A stretch of 64,000 nt of DNA from Falsirhodobacter deserti (GTDB taxonomy: Bacteria > Pseudomonadota > Alphaproteobacteria > Rhodobacterales > Rhodobacteraceae), in contig NZ_ML137222.1 of NCBI RefSeq assembly GCF_004015795.1, positions 14,865-78,864 of the forward strand, read 5' to 3'. Of the stretch, positions 34,822 to 43,147 are shown in pieces. The position numbers and the translations under genes are program-made. Below the pieces are notes generated by a model. The model did not search any database and was not told the DNA's origin. It was given only the letters and a program-made list of their open reading frames with translations. Every line of letters starts with the position of its first letter. Position 1 is the stretch's first letter.

Positions 34822-35871
34822 TCACCACCGCACATCGCGCAGGCGTATCTCGGCCTCAAGCTGCGAGTGGTCATAGAAATCTGCGGTAGAACTGTTTCGC
34901 ACGAAGCTCACCGTGATTCTGGGGCCTGTAGTGCTTTGGACGGACACGCCGACACCATGGGTCTGGTCTTCGCGCACGGCACCAAGAAACCGGTCGCCAT
35001 CTGCGCTCTGTGTCCATAGGAACAGGTCGATTATGCGGCCGTTCCTGGGAAGCTGGACTCCCAGTTCGATGCGCGACCGGAATGCCATTTCATTCGGAAT
35101 GCTTTGGGCGAACGAGACAGAGCCGTAGGGCATTATGCGGTCGAAAATCGAGCGCAGGCCTACGATCGCAACTCCCTGTTCTGACGCCCCGTAGCTGAGC
35201 CGTTCAACTTGAAGCCATGCCTCGTGATAGCTATTCCCGACTTGCCCCAGCGAAGACAGGCGTGCGCTCGTGGAGGCTTCTGTGCTGCGCCCTAACTTGC
35301 GTTTGTTTTCGCGCAAGCGATGACAGAGGTCGAGAAAGGTCCACCCGCGAAGGTTGTTGAGCAGGCACGCAGAGATCTGGGCGGAACTTCGTCCGATGTC
35401 GTAGCGCGGGGACCACGACATTTTGCCTTCGCCCTGCAGGTCCAGCAAGCTGCCGTTGCCCAGAGCGAAGCGCGTTCTGGCGCCAACGCTTGCCCCGCCT
35501 ACCCATCCGGGCTTCGCCTTGATTCGCGGATCTGCGTGGAACTCCAGCCCGGCAAAACGGAAGCGGTCGTTCAGCGTGCCACCGTTGATGTTGCCGTCAA
35601 AGGCCAGGATGGGCGCGATCCACATATCCTGCCGGAGCACGCGCGATCCCGTCCCGTCATAGTAGTAGCCTTGGCGCGCCAACTCAGTGCGCAGCCCGTC
35701 GCGCACCGCAGGATCCGCCGCGTACCTGTCGAAGATGTTCGTCAGAGCGAAAAGGCGGAGCCGCTCCGATCCGCCGAGGCTCGTCTCGTATCGGTCCAGT
35801 TCGTCTCCAGATGCGGCCATGGGGGCAACACCGATCAGGAAGATCGTGATCAGGATGCGAAGGCTATTCAC
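34822..35871 (-). CDS. Slam-like outer-membrane barrel (DUF560 type), putative
   Basis: Predicted outer-membrane protein, 349 residues. GTG at 35871 is chosen because it overlaps the stop of the lipoprotein gene and gives a clean signal peptide (NSLRILITIFLIGVAPMAASG). After a short helical part (about 25-75), alternating beta segments follow: IAPILAFDGNINGGTLNDRF, GWVGGASVGARTRFAL, RSRIELGVQLP, VGVSVQSTTGPRITVSFVRN and the end DFYDHSQLEAEIRL, which resembles the last strand of surface lipoprotein assembly modifiers. Slam proteins translocate TbpB-type lipoproteins to the cell surface; the coupled lipoprotein upstream supports this. It lacks the long TPR domain of Neisserial Slams. Assignment is tentative. 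Confidence 0.6.
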   Translation of the reverse strand: MNSLRILITIFLIGVAPMAASGDELDRYETSLGGSERLRLFALTNIFDRYAADPAVRDGLRTELARQGYYYDGTGSRVLRQDMWIAPILAFDGNINGGTLNDRFRFAGLEFHADPRIKAKPGWVGGASVGARTRFALGNGSLLDLQGEGKMSWSPRYDIGRSSAQISACLLNNLRGWTFLDLCHRLRENKRKLGRSTEASTSARLSSLGQVGNSYHEAWLQVERLSYGASEQGVAIVGLRSIFDRIMPYGSVSFAQSIPNEMAFRSRIELGVQLPRNGRIIDLFLWTQSADGDRFLGAVREDQTHGVGVSVQSTTGPRITVSFVRNSSTADFYDHSQLEAEIRLRDVRW

Positions 35872-36727
35872 CGGCGTTGGGATCCGCGCCGAAGAACACG
35901 CCGTTGGCATCGACCTGCCGCCCCGTCACCGGATCCTTTCCGGAGATCGTGTAGAGCCCGCCAGTGGTCATCTGGTGCCGTCCGCCCGCAAATTCGGGCG
36001 TGCCGCCTACCGCGCCACGCAGGCTTCCCGCAGCCGAAAGGATGTCGGTGCCCGTAGGATCCCAGACTGTCAGCGTTACATCGCCGCCGTAGGCCCCCGT
36101 GCGGATGTTGAAGGGCAGATCGGTCGCCGTCATTTCGGTGCGGACGTCGGATCCGGTGCCTACGCCCGTTTCCAGTCTCAGCGAAGCGGTTTCCTTACCG
36201 AAGTCCAACTCCATGTTCACGAGGCCGTCGCTGTTGGCCCCCGTCAGCAGCGGTGCGCCGTCCAGCGACGCCCAGACGAAGTTCGCGCCGCGAAGGTAGT
36301 ATTTACCGTCTGCCGATACCGGGGCACCCGCACGCGCGGCGGTGAAGGGTGTCTGGTCCACTGTCAGGCGCAGGATGCGTTCTGCTGGAGCCATGCCACC
36401 GTCCGATGCCACCTTCGCAATGACTTCGATGGTCATGACATCGTCATAAATCGTGTCCGTCAGGTCCAGCAGATTACGATAGCCGGCGGGGCCGGTGGGG
36501 TCGGCATCCTCGAACTTGGCAAGGATTGCCTGATCCTGAGGCGTGGAGTTGTCTCGGCGGATCCGGTTGCGCCCGTTGTGGTCGGTCTGATATGTTGCAA
36601 ATGCTGGCGTGTCGATGGTTTTGCCGGGAGTTGCCGGCTCTGGGTTGCCGCCGTTTCCATTACCCCCGCCACCGCCGCATCCAGCAAGTGCGATCGCAGC
36701 GCATACCGCAAACATCCGAAAGATCAT
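35864..36727 (-). CDS. lipoprotein with TbpB-like beta domain, possible surface antigen
   Basis: Secreted lipoprotein, 287 residues. The signal ends in the lipobox LAGC at about 16-19 (FAVCAAIALAGC), followed by a flexible Gly/Asn-rich tether (GGGGGNGNGGNPEP). The mature part alternates short beta strands: KYYLRGANFVWASLDG, LVNMELDFGKETASLRLETGVG, DLPFNIRTGAYGGDVTLTVWD, and a terminal DANGVFFGADPNAGE reminiscent of the FYG..A.E.GG.F ending of transferrin-binding-protein-like barrels. ATG overlaps the stop of the upstream gene (ATGA) and its own stop overlaps the Slam-like start. A lipoprotein/Slam pair is the simplest reading; ligand unknown. Confidence 0.65.
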   Translation of the reverse strand: MIFRMFAVCAAIALAGCGGGGGNGNGGNPEPATPGKTIDTPAFATYQTDHNGRNRIRRDNSTPQDQAILAKFEDADPTGPAGYRNLLDLTDTIYDDVMTIEVIAKVASDGGMAPAERILRLTVDQTPFTAARAGAPVSADGKYYLRGANFVWASLDGAPLLTGANSDGLVNMELDFGKETASLRLETGVGTGSDVRTEMTATDLPFNIRTGAYGGDVTLTVWDPTGTDILSAAGSLRGAVGGTPEFAGGRHQMTTGGLYTISGKDPVTGRQVDANGVFFGADPNAGE

Positions 36728-38329
36728 CACGCTTTTTCCTCGTTTGTACGTCTCGTCGCACCTGAAATGTTTGTCTTGAAGAACTGGGGTGCCGGAACCG
36801 GGCAACCGAACAGATAACTCTGGACCTGGGGACAGCCACGCTCGGCCAGAAAGGCAAGCTGCTCCTCGGTTCCGATGCTCTCGGCGATGGCTTCCATTCC
36901 GGACACTCGCGCCGGATAAAGGATGACTTGCACCACGGCAGAGTTTTCGTCGTTGCAGTGCACGTTGCGCAAGAAGCCCTGATAGATCTTGAACCGCGGG
37001 GCCGGATGCCGCTTCAGCAGGCTGCGCGACGCGAAACCGGTTCCATAGTTGTCGAAAGCCAGCCCCACGCCCATGTTGCGCAGGTCGTGCAGCGTCTTGA
37101 CCATTGGACCATCTTGCGCCGTCAGGATGTTCTCTACGATCTCCATCTCCAGCGCGCTCGGAGACAGGGCGGTGTCGCGCAGTGCCGGGCGCCCGGCGCA
37201 GGGCGGGCAGGAGGAGTCCTGCGCGAGATTGCGTCGAGAAGCGGTTCACCGACATTCGGAAGTCAGGGTGGATCGCAGCCCAAGCAGCGGCTTCGGTGCA
37301 GGCAGCGCTGAGGATCCACTCTCCCATCACGAGCGACAGCGGCATCTTGTTCAGCCCGTCGATGAATGAGGCAGGTGTCAGCGGGCCCCGTGTGGGATCG
37401 TGCCAGCGCAGCAAAGCCTCAGCTCCCGCGAGACGGCGCCCGACGGTCGTGAACTGGGGCTGGTAGACCTGTTCGAACTCGCCGTTGTCAAACGCCTTGC
37501 GCAGCTCCTCCTCAAAGGTGCGGCGCAGCCGAGCTCCGTCCTCCAGCGCCGTCGTGAAGGCAAAGGAGGCACCGCGCCCCGACGATTTCGCACGGTACAG
37601 CGCAACATCGGCCGCATTCATCACATCCGTGGAATGGGAACTGCGCAGCGGATGGATCCAGATGCCGACGCTCAGGCTCAGCTCCATGGCGGTGCTGTCA
37701 TGTATGGTCGGGGTACTAAGCGCCTTGATGATTGGCTGCGCCACCTTGACCGCCACACGCTCGTTCTGCCCATGCAGCAGCACCGTGAATTCATCCCCGC
37801 CAGGACGGGCGATCATGACGGCGTCGCGGGATGTTTCGCGCAGGCGCGAAGCCACCGCGCGCAGCACCGCGTCCCCGGCCGAATGACCCGGCGTGCCGTT
37901 CAGCGCGTTGAAGCCGTCCAGATCCAGAAGCATCAGCCCGTCTACAGTGGAAACGGAATCCGACAGCGCGTCGTCCCAAGGTGTCCGGTTCGGCAGGCCC
38001 GTCAGCGCACCGAGAGAGGCAATCCGAAACAGGCGATCCTCGTTCCCCTGTCGTTCGGTCACGTTTCGAACGATGGTGTGCGGGCAGAAGGATGTCTCGC
38101 GCCTGACCTCGCAAATGTCGACCCCCACCTTCGCCTTCAGCAACTGCTTTTGCCGCCCGATGAGCGAGATCATGGCAAACGGGCCTTTGAAAACCTGCGC
38201 CGCAAGACCCGCAAGGCGATCAAGCGCGGTGTTGGGAGCCGGATCTACGGAGTCGTACCTCTCCAGCGCGACAAGGCGCTGCGCTTCGTTGTCTGGCACA
38301 TCGAAATCCACGACCTGAACTCCCTTCAA
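36727..38329 (-). pseudogene. GAF-GGDEF-EAL gene, frameshifted and degenerate
   Basis: Remnant or degenerate c-di-GMP protein. From a TTG at 38329, residues 12-90 form the first half of a GAF domain (ERYDSVDPAPNTALDRLAGL, ETSFCPHTIV) that joins abruptly to a GGDEF domain (LTGLPNRTPWDDAL, LLDLDGFNALNG, ARPGGDEFTVLL). The EAL domain starts with GAEALLRWHDPTRG, loses frame at about 37190-37230 after MSVNRFSTQS, and resumes in the next frame as MEIVENIL through FDNYGTGFASRSLL, MEAIAESIGTEEQ and SYLFGCPVPAPQF. The catalytic DDFGTG is DNYGTG, so even a repaired protein may lack phosphodiesterase activity. It follows the cellulose genes and overlaps the lipoprotein start. Confidence 0.8.
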
Positions 38330-38427
38330 ACGGATCCGGCAGATGCTTCAAGCTGGTGGCGCACCCTCAGCATGAACCCCCAGTATGGAAGAGGGAACGC
38401 GCATGGCTGCATCAACCTTCATGCTTG

Positions 38428-39852
38428 TTAGTCCGTCCGCGACGCAGCCATGCCGCGGCGCGTGTCGTCGCCCGCCATCTGACTGTGCATTTGCGTGAAC
38501 AACTGAAGCGCTTTGCTGCGATCGCCCGAGTTCAGGTAGGCGTAAGCCCGCAGCACACCCAGGCCGCGATTGAGGCCGTTGATGCCTTCGGCTGCGTCCA
38601 GATAGCCGATGGCGCGGCTGTAATCCTTCACGCGGTAGGCCTCGACCCCGCGCTGAACCAGGATCTCGTGCTCCACCTCCACCCGTTGCTGGCGGGTGAA
38701 GTTCGTCGCTGCGCTGATCTTGGCCGCGTCGTTCGACATATTCATGTTCAGGTAGGACATGGCCATGCCATAGCGCGCATCCCGTGCCACCTCGGCCGGA
38801 ACACGGCCCTTGGCCACGGCAGAAAAGGAAGCCAGCGCTTCCATTGGCCGCTTCAGGTTCAGGCTGCACCAACCGCGTTCGTTCAGCAGGTCCAACGATC
38901 GAGGCTCGGGCGTCAGTGCGATGCAACGCCCCCAGTCGCCTGCGGCCGTTGCCGCACGCATAGCCGTGATCCGACCGTCGCCCGACGGCGGCAGGCGGTC
39001 CCATTGCGAGGCCGGAGCGGCTATCCCGCCCTGCGGAGCCGCCGGCCGGACCTGCTGCGGCGCCCGTGCGGGCGCGCTCGCGGAGGGAGGCGTGGAGGGC
39101 GCGCTCCGCGGCGGTGCGGCGGTGGCTGTGCCAGCCCCGCGCCCTGCGTCCAGCCGGTCCTTCAGCCCCGCCAGATCGGCGGCATTGGCGGGGAAGCGCG
39201 CCGTCGCTGTCGCGAACATCTGGGCCAGTTGGTCCGGTGTCGTGACGGAGTCGGCCTTTTCCAGTGTGCCGACGATATCCTGATAGCGGGGGCAGGCGGT
39301 CAGGATGGCCTCGTACGCGCCCCGCGCCTGATCAGGCTCGCCCGCACGCTCCTGCGCCTCGGCCAGACGCCAGACGTTGTTGATCCGGTCGCACTGGGTC
39401 AGCGCCGGCGTCGTGCGGGCGATCTGCACCGCGCGGGCCGGATCCGTGGAGACGGCCGCATCGAACTGCCGCTGTGCCGTGGCAGTGTCCAGAAGCGCCA
39501 GCATGTCGGCCGGCGGGGTCCAGTCGGTATGGGTCGTGCGCGCCGCATCCAGCGCCCGCTGCGCCCCCTCCACGTCACCGGCCGCGATCAGCTGGTAAAT
39601 CCGGTCGGTTTCCGCGCCCGGGTCGGCAGAAGTGTTCAGCGCGTTGAGGTCCGCCGGAGGTTGCCAGTCCGGGAACGCGCTGCGCAGGCGGCGGATCTCA
39701 GCCTCGATCGCGGGCTGGTTGTTCTGCTGAATATAATACCGCAGGGCCGCAAGTTCATTTGCACTTTGCCCCAGAACGGGGGAAGCGGCGGCGAGTGCCA
39801 CGACAGACAACGCCCAGACGTGCCGCCGCAGGATGTTCAGATGGGTTGGCAT
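38428..39852 (-). CDS. cellulose-operon TPR protein (BcsC-like without barrel)
   Basis: Secreted helical-repeat protein, 474 residues. ATG at 39852 gives a signal peptide (LRRHVWALSVVALAAASPVLGQ) and overlaps the bcsZ end by 16 bases. TPR-like units appear throughout: NELAALRYYIQQNNQPAIEAEI, RIYQLIAAGDVEGAQRALDAA, RLAEAQERAGEPDQARGAYEAIL, and a C-terminal set from RGWCSLNLKRPMEALASFSAV to LRAYAYLNSGDRSKALQLFTQM. A Pro/Ala linker near 265-320 separates two TPR halves. There is no C-terminal beta-barrel, unlike E. coli BcsC, so it is probably a periplasmic scaffold for cellulose export and another outer-membrane pore is needed. Confidence 0.75.
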   Translation of the reverse strand: MPTHLNILRRHVWALSVVALAAASPVLGQSANELAALRYYIQQNNQPAIEAEIRRLRSAFPDWQPPADLNALNTSADPGAETDRIYQLIAAGDVEGAQRALDAARTTHTDWTPPADMLALLDTATAQRQFDAAVSTDPARAVQIARTTPALTQCDRINNVWRLAEAQERAGEPDQARGAYEAILTACPRYQDIVGTLEKADSVTTPDQLAQMFATATARFPANAADLAGLKDRLDAGRGAGTATAAPPRSAPSTPPSASAPARAPQQVRPAAPQGGIAAPASQWDRLPPSGDGRITAMRAATAAGDWGRCIALTPEPRSLDLLNERGWCSLNLKRPMEALASFSAVAKGRVPAEVARDARYGMAMSYLNMNMSNDAAKISAATNFTRQQRVEVEHEILVQRGVEAYRVKDYSRAIGYLDAAEGINGLNRGLGVLRAYAYLNSGDRSKALQLFTQMHSQMAGDDTRRGMAASRTD

Positions 39853-40913
39853 TGCGGGAACCTCTGGAGCTGGGCGATCAGCACGAACAGGTGCAGGGTG
39901 GCCGGATAATAGGGCTGATCGGTTGTGAAAAGCGGAATGGACAACGCAGCATCCTGCGCGGCGCCACATGCCGTCAGCCCTGCAAGGGCGGCATAGCCCA
40001 TGTCGGGGCTGCGTTCCAACGCCGCGCCGGTCTGGACGTCGAACACCGTCGCCGTTCCCACGCCTTGGGTGCCCGTGGTGACATAGGCGTCGTGAAACCG
40101 GGCGACCATCGGATGCGCGGACAGCCCGCTGAGGCAGAGGTAAAGCGGCACGCGCATCGCCTCGTATCCGGCATTTGCGGAGAAGCCCGCCGGCGGGGCC
40201 GCCCAACCCTGCGGCGTCGCCAACATCCAGTCCGGTGCCAAGCCCGTCGCCGCAAGTTCCGAGAGCCGTGCCAGCCCGTCATCGACCGCGCGCTGAAGGC
40301 CCGGCGCGCCGAAGAACATGGCCAGTTCCGACATCAGTTGCGGCATCCAGTAGGACGGGTTGTAGATCGTTCCGTCGGTCCTCACGAAGCCATCGGCCCC
40401 CGGAAGCAGCAGCCGCTGCCCTGAAAAGGCGGGGACGGGGGGCAGGCAGGCGCGTACGATACCCGCAACGATCGTGGCGGCGCGGCCCCGGCAGTCGGGC
40501 ATGTCGAACTGGTCCGCCCCCTTCATCAGCGCCCAGGCATAGAAGATGTCGCCGTCCGACGCGTTGTTCATGTCCGGGACGTTGGGCACCGTATCCGGCC
40601 GCCACCGCCAGGCCAGAAGGCCATCGTTGCGCAGCGCCAGGTTGCCCTCGGTCCAGCCGTAGATGGCGCGGAACGCCTCGGCGTCATCGAAGAGCACCGA
40701 AAGGTAAAGCCCGTAGCCTTGGCTTTCCGAATGGCTTGCTCCTTCCGAAAAGGCATCCACGATACGCCCGTCGGGTTGAAGATAGGCCGCCTTCCAGGCC
40801 GTCCATGACGGAAGCAGCGGCGCAAGTGTCGCTGGTGCCCCATGTGCCGATGCCCGCGCCGTCGAGAGAAGAGCGATCGCCCCCATCCCCGCCATACATT
40901 CGCGCCGGTTCAT
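39837..40913 (-). CDS. bcsZ: BcsZ endo-1,4-glucanase, glycoside hydrolase family 8
   Basis: Periplasmic endoglucanase needed for normal cellulose synthesis, 358 residues. ATG at 40913 overlaps the bcsB stop. The N-terminus MNRRECMAGMGAIALL has a twin-Arg signal. GH8 features: HSESQGYGLYLSVL containing the acid Glu near 60, NNASDGDIFYAWALMKG with the catalytic Asp near 115, NPSYWMPQLMSELA, and GYEAMRVPLYLCLSG. The length is normal (about 340-370). Order bcsA-bcsB-bcsZ is the standard bacterial cellulose arrangement. Confidence 0.92.
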   Translation of the reverse strand: MNRRECMAGMGAIALLSTARASAHGAPATLAPLLPSWTAWKAAYLQPDGRIVDAFSEGASHSESQGYGLYLSVLFDDAEAFRAIYGWTEGNLALRNDGLLAWRWRPDTVPNVPDMNNASDGDIFYAWALMKGADQFDMPDCRGRAATIVAGIVRACLPPVPAFSGQRLLLPGADGFVRTDGTIYNPSYWMPQLMSELAMFFGAPGLQRAVDDGLARLSELAATGLAPDWMLATPQGWAAPPAGFSANAGYEAMRVPLYLCLSGLSAHPMVARFHDAYVTTGTQGVGTATVFDVQTGAALERSPDMGYAALAGLTACGAAQDAALSIPLFTTDQPYYPATLHLFVLIAQLQRFPQCQPI

Positions 40914-43147
40914 ACTGTCCGTCCCTTCCTCGTGATGATGACATAGATGAACGCTGGAATTGTGGAGAGCAGCGCCAGTGTCAGGAGAATGAGCGCGTAA
41001 TAGCCCGGCGCCCAGGACGCGAAGTTCCCGATGACCACGAAGATCTCGCGGAACGAAATGGGACCTGTAACATGCGGTCGGGGGTTTGGCGGCCACACCT
41101 GCCAGGTCCCGTCCGTCCCGCGCAGGGCCACGCGCGCGCCTTGCGCCGCTTCGGTGCGGCGGAAGGTGTCGAAGCTTTGTGCGAGCACCTCGGGTGCGAT
41201 CGAGTTGTCAGCCACAAGTGTCCACGTGCCTCCCTCTTCCTGCGGAGCCATCAGGACGGCCGTCCCCGGCCGGTTCAGTATCCAGTCGGACAGTCGCTCC
41301 CCTTCGGGCGAGGCGAGACCGTGCAGGCGAGCGGTCCAGGCCGCGATCTGGCTCGGCCGCTCCGGCTCCGAAGTGCGGGCGGGGCTTTCGCTGTCGTCGC
41401 CCCGGTCCAGCCGGAAGAACCGGGGCGCGTCGTCCTCATGCGGGAGAACGTCGGTCTGAGTTTGAAACAGCTGGGCGATCTGTTCACGCGTCAGTGGCAG
41501 GCCGGGCCCCATGGCGCCGGAGTCCTGCGGCAGCCGTGCCAGCGCAAGCCGCCCCTGCCCCTCGGCCACCGGGGTCAGCGCCAGCTGCGCGATGAATGTC
41601 GTTAGAAAGCTGGCATCCGATCCTACCGTCGTCACGTCGGCGGGTCCGATGGCACGCAGTGTGTCGCTGAAAGAGCCAAAGGTCATCGGCGGGCTGGGCG
41701 GCACGTTCAGCGTGCTGGAGTTCAACACGACCAACATGTCCGTTTCGCGTGCCGGGCATGGCAGCGTAGGCGGCTCGCCCGGCACGATCATTTCGAAAGT
41801 GATGGCATTTTTGCCGCCGTGCAGCAGATGCGCAGGAAACCGCACGGGCAGGGGTGGCTGCAGCTTTCCGCCGTTCACGTCCAAGGGCAGGAGCACAGTC
41901 GTTTCCCCGTTGACCTTGACCAGGAGGATGGAACCTTGCGGCAGATCTTCCCCGTATCCGTAATCGAGGGTCAGCATGCCCCGCTGTGAGGACAGGTTCA
42001 TCCAGTCGGCGGGCAGAGTGAAGGGAACTTCGGCCGACGCGTAACGGGTGTTCCGTACGATCTGCGAAGCACCCAGAGCCTTGAAGCTTGTGGTCGTGCC
42101 AGGTTCCAGATTCGAGCGCTCCTCCTCGTCGGGAAGAGGGGGGAGCGTGGCGGCCAGCACATCGGCCAAGCCCGGCCCGTCGGTAACTTCCATGACCAGC
42201 GCGCCTTGGGGACTGCGCAGGAACGTGGCGCCCGCGGGGGCACCCGTACCTTCACGTATCGACACGCCGACGCGCCGGGCGGCGCCATCCACCGGGTGAT
42301 AGGGAGAGCGGACCTGCGTCGTTCCGCCCTCGGGCATGACGCGGCCGATCGCGGTCATCACTGCGGCCAGGCTTTCCGTCGCCACGCCCTCGGGCATCCT
42401 CACGTCGATGGATTGCCCGCGCTGGACAGTGCTTGTCAGCCGAGCGCGAAAGTTGGCGGCATCGAGGGGAACCATCTCTGCGGGTACGGTCACGCCGCTG
42501 CCGGGAAGGTCAATTTCGGTCCAGACGTCGAAGCTGGCCTCCGGCCCGCAAAAAATGCGGTGCTGTTGGCGCAGCGACAGGCCAATCGCGTTATCTCCGC
42601 TCCGCAGTGCCGTTCCAGGCACGTCGATCCGGCCCCAGTCGCCGATGCTGGACAGTGGCCATGTTCCCGCCTCCTGCCCATTGACGCTCACCGTCACCGA
42701 CGAACGTTCCGGCAGATTGTTGACGCTGCTGCGCAGGACCAGACGGAAGGACGCGGGCGGCGAGGCCTCGGCCGGTAGAGGAAGGGCCAGCATGATCTCA
42801 GCAGCCTCTCCGGTCAGGCGCAGGACGCCCGGCTCGGCGAAGCTTGGTCCCATCGCGATACGGTCGCCGGGCACGGCGGCCGGGGCACGCAGGCCGATGT
42901 TCCACGTTCGCGCTTGCGCCGTGCCTGTCACGGTGTTGCGCGCGAGGGAGCCGATCTCGGGCAGCGGGCCTGTGGAAGGGGCAGGCAGCGTCGCCGGGGG
43001 ATCGGCCAGCTTGGCGGAGGGCGCAGACGCTGGCATATCGGGCAGCAGGATCTGCCCATTGCCTCCGGCACCGAGAGCGTCCTGCGCCAGCAATGGCTCC
43101 GAGAAAAGAAGCGATGCCAGCACGATGCCAAAACAGAAACGGGTCAT
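40910..43147 (-). CDS. bcsB: BcsB, cellulose synthase periplasmic subunit
   Basis: Membrane-anchored periplasmic partner of BcsA that guides the glucan chain, 745 residues (typical 720-780). Signal peptide (RFCFGIVLASLLFSEPLLAQ), a Pro/Ala-rich lead, then the alternating carbohydrate-binding and flavodoxin-like domains: SVTVSVNGQEAGTWPLSS, NAIGLSLRQQHRIFCGPEASFDVWTEID (conserved in BcsB), LLVKVNGETTVLLPLD and PCPARETDMLVVLNSSTL. The C-terminal transmembrane anchor is PGYYALILLTLALLSTIPAFIYVII. ATG overlaps the bcsA stop by ATGA. Confidence 0.93.
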   Translation of the reverse strand: MTRFCFGIVLASLLFSEPLLAQDALGAGGNGQILLPDMPASAPSAKLADPPATLPAPSTGPLPEIGSLARNTVTGTAQARTWNIGLRAPAAVPGDRIAMGPSFAEPGVLRLTGEAAEIMLALPLPAEASPPASFRLVLRSSVNNLPERSSVTVSVNGQEAGTWPLSSIGDWGRIDVPGTALRSGDNAIGLSLRQQHRIFCGPEASFDVWTEIDLPGSGVTVPAEMVPLDAANFRARLTSTVQRGQSIDVRMPEGVATESLAAVMTAIGRVMPEGGTTQVRSPYHPVDGAARRVGVSIREGTGAPAGATFLRSPQGALVMEVTDGPGLADVLAATLPPLPDEEERSNLEPGTTTSFKALGASQIVRNTRYASAEVPFTLPADWMNLSSQRGMLTLDYGYGEDLPQGSILLVKVNGETTVLLPLDVNGGKLQPPLPVRFPAHLLHGGKNAITFEMIVPGEPPTLPCPARETDMLVVLNSSTLNVPPSPPMTFGSFSDTLRAIGPADVTTVGSDASFLTTFIAQLALTPVAEGQGRLALARLPQDSGAMGPGLPLTREQIAQLFQTQTDVLPHEDDAPRFFRLDRGDDSESPARTSEPERPSQIAAWTARLHGLASPEGERLSDWILNRPGTAVLMAPQEEGGTWTLVADNSIAPEVLAQSFDTFRRTEAAQGARVALRGTDGTWQVWPPNPRPHVTGPISFREIFVVIGNFASWAPGYYALILLTLALLSTIPAFIYVIITRKGRTV

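Noticed and set aside
34822..35871. Slam-like gene as the missing BcsC C-terminal barrel
   Set aside because: Considered because of position, but its strand motifs and lipoprotein pairing fit Slam better than the cellulose synthase C barrel; kept only as a question in findings.
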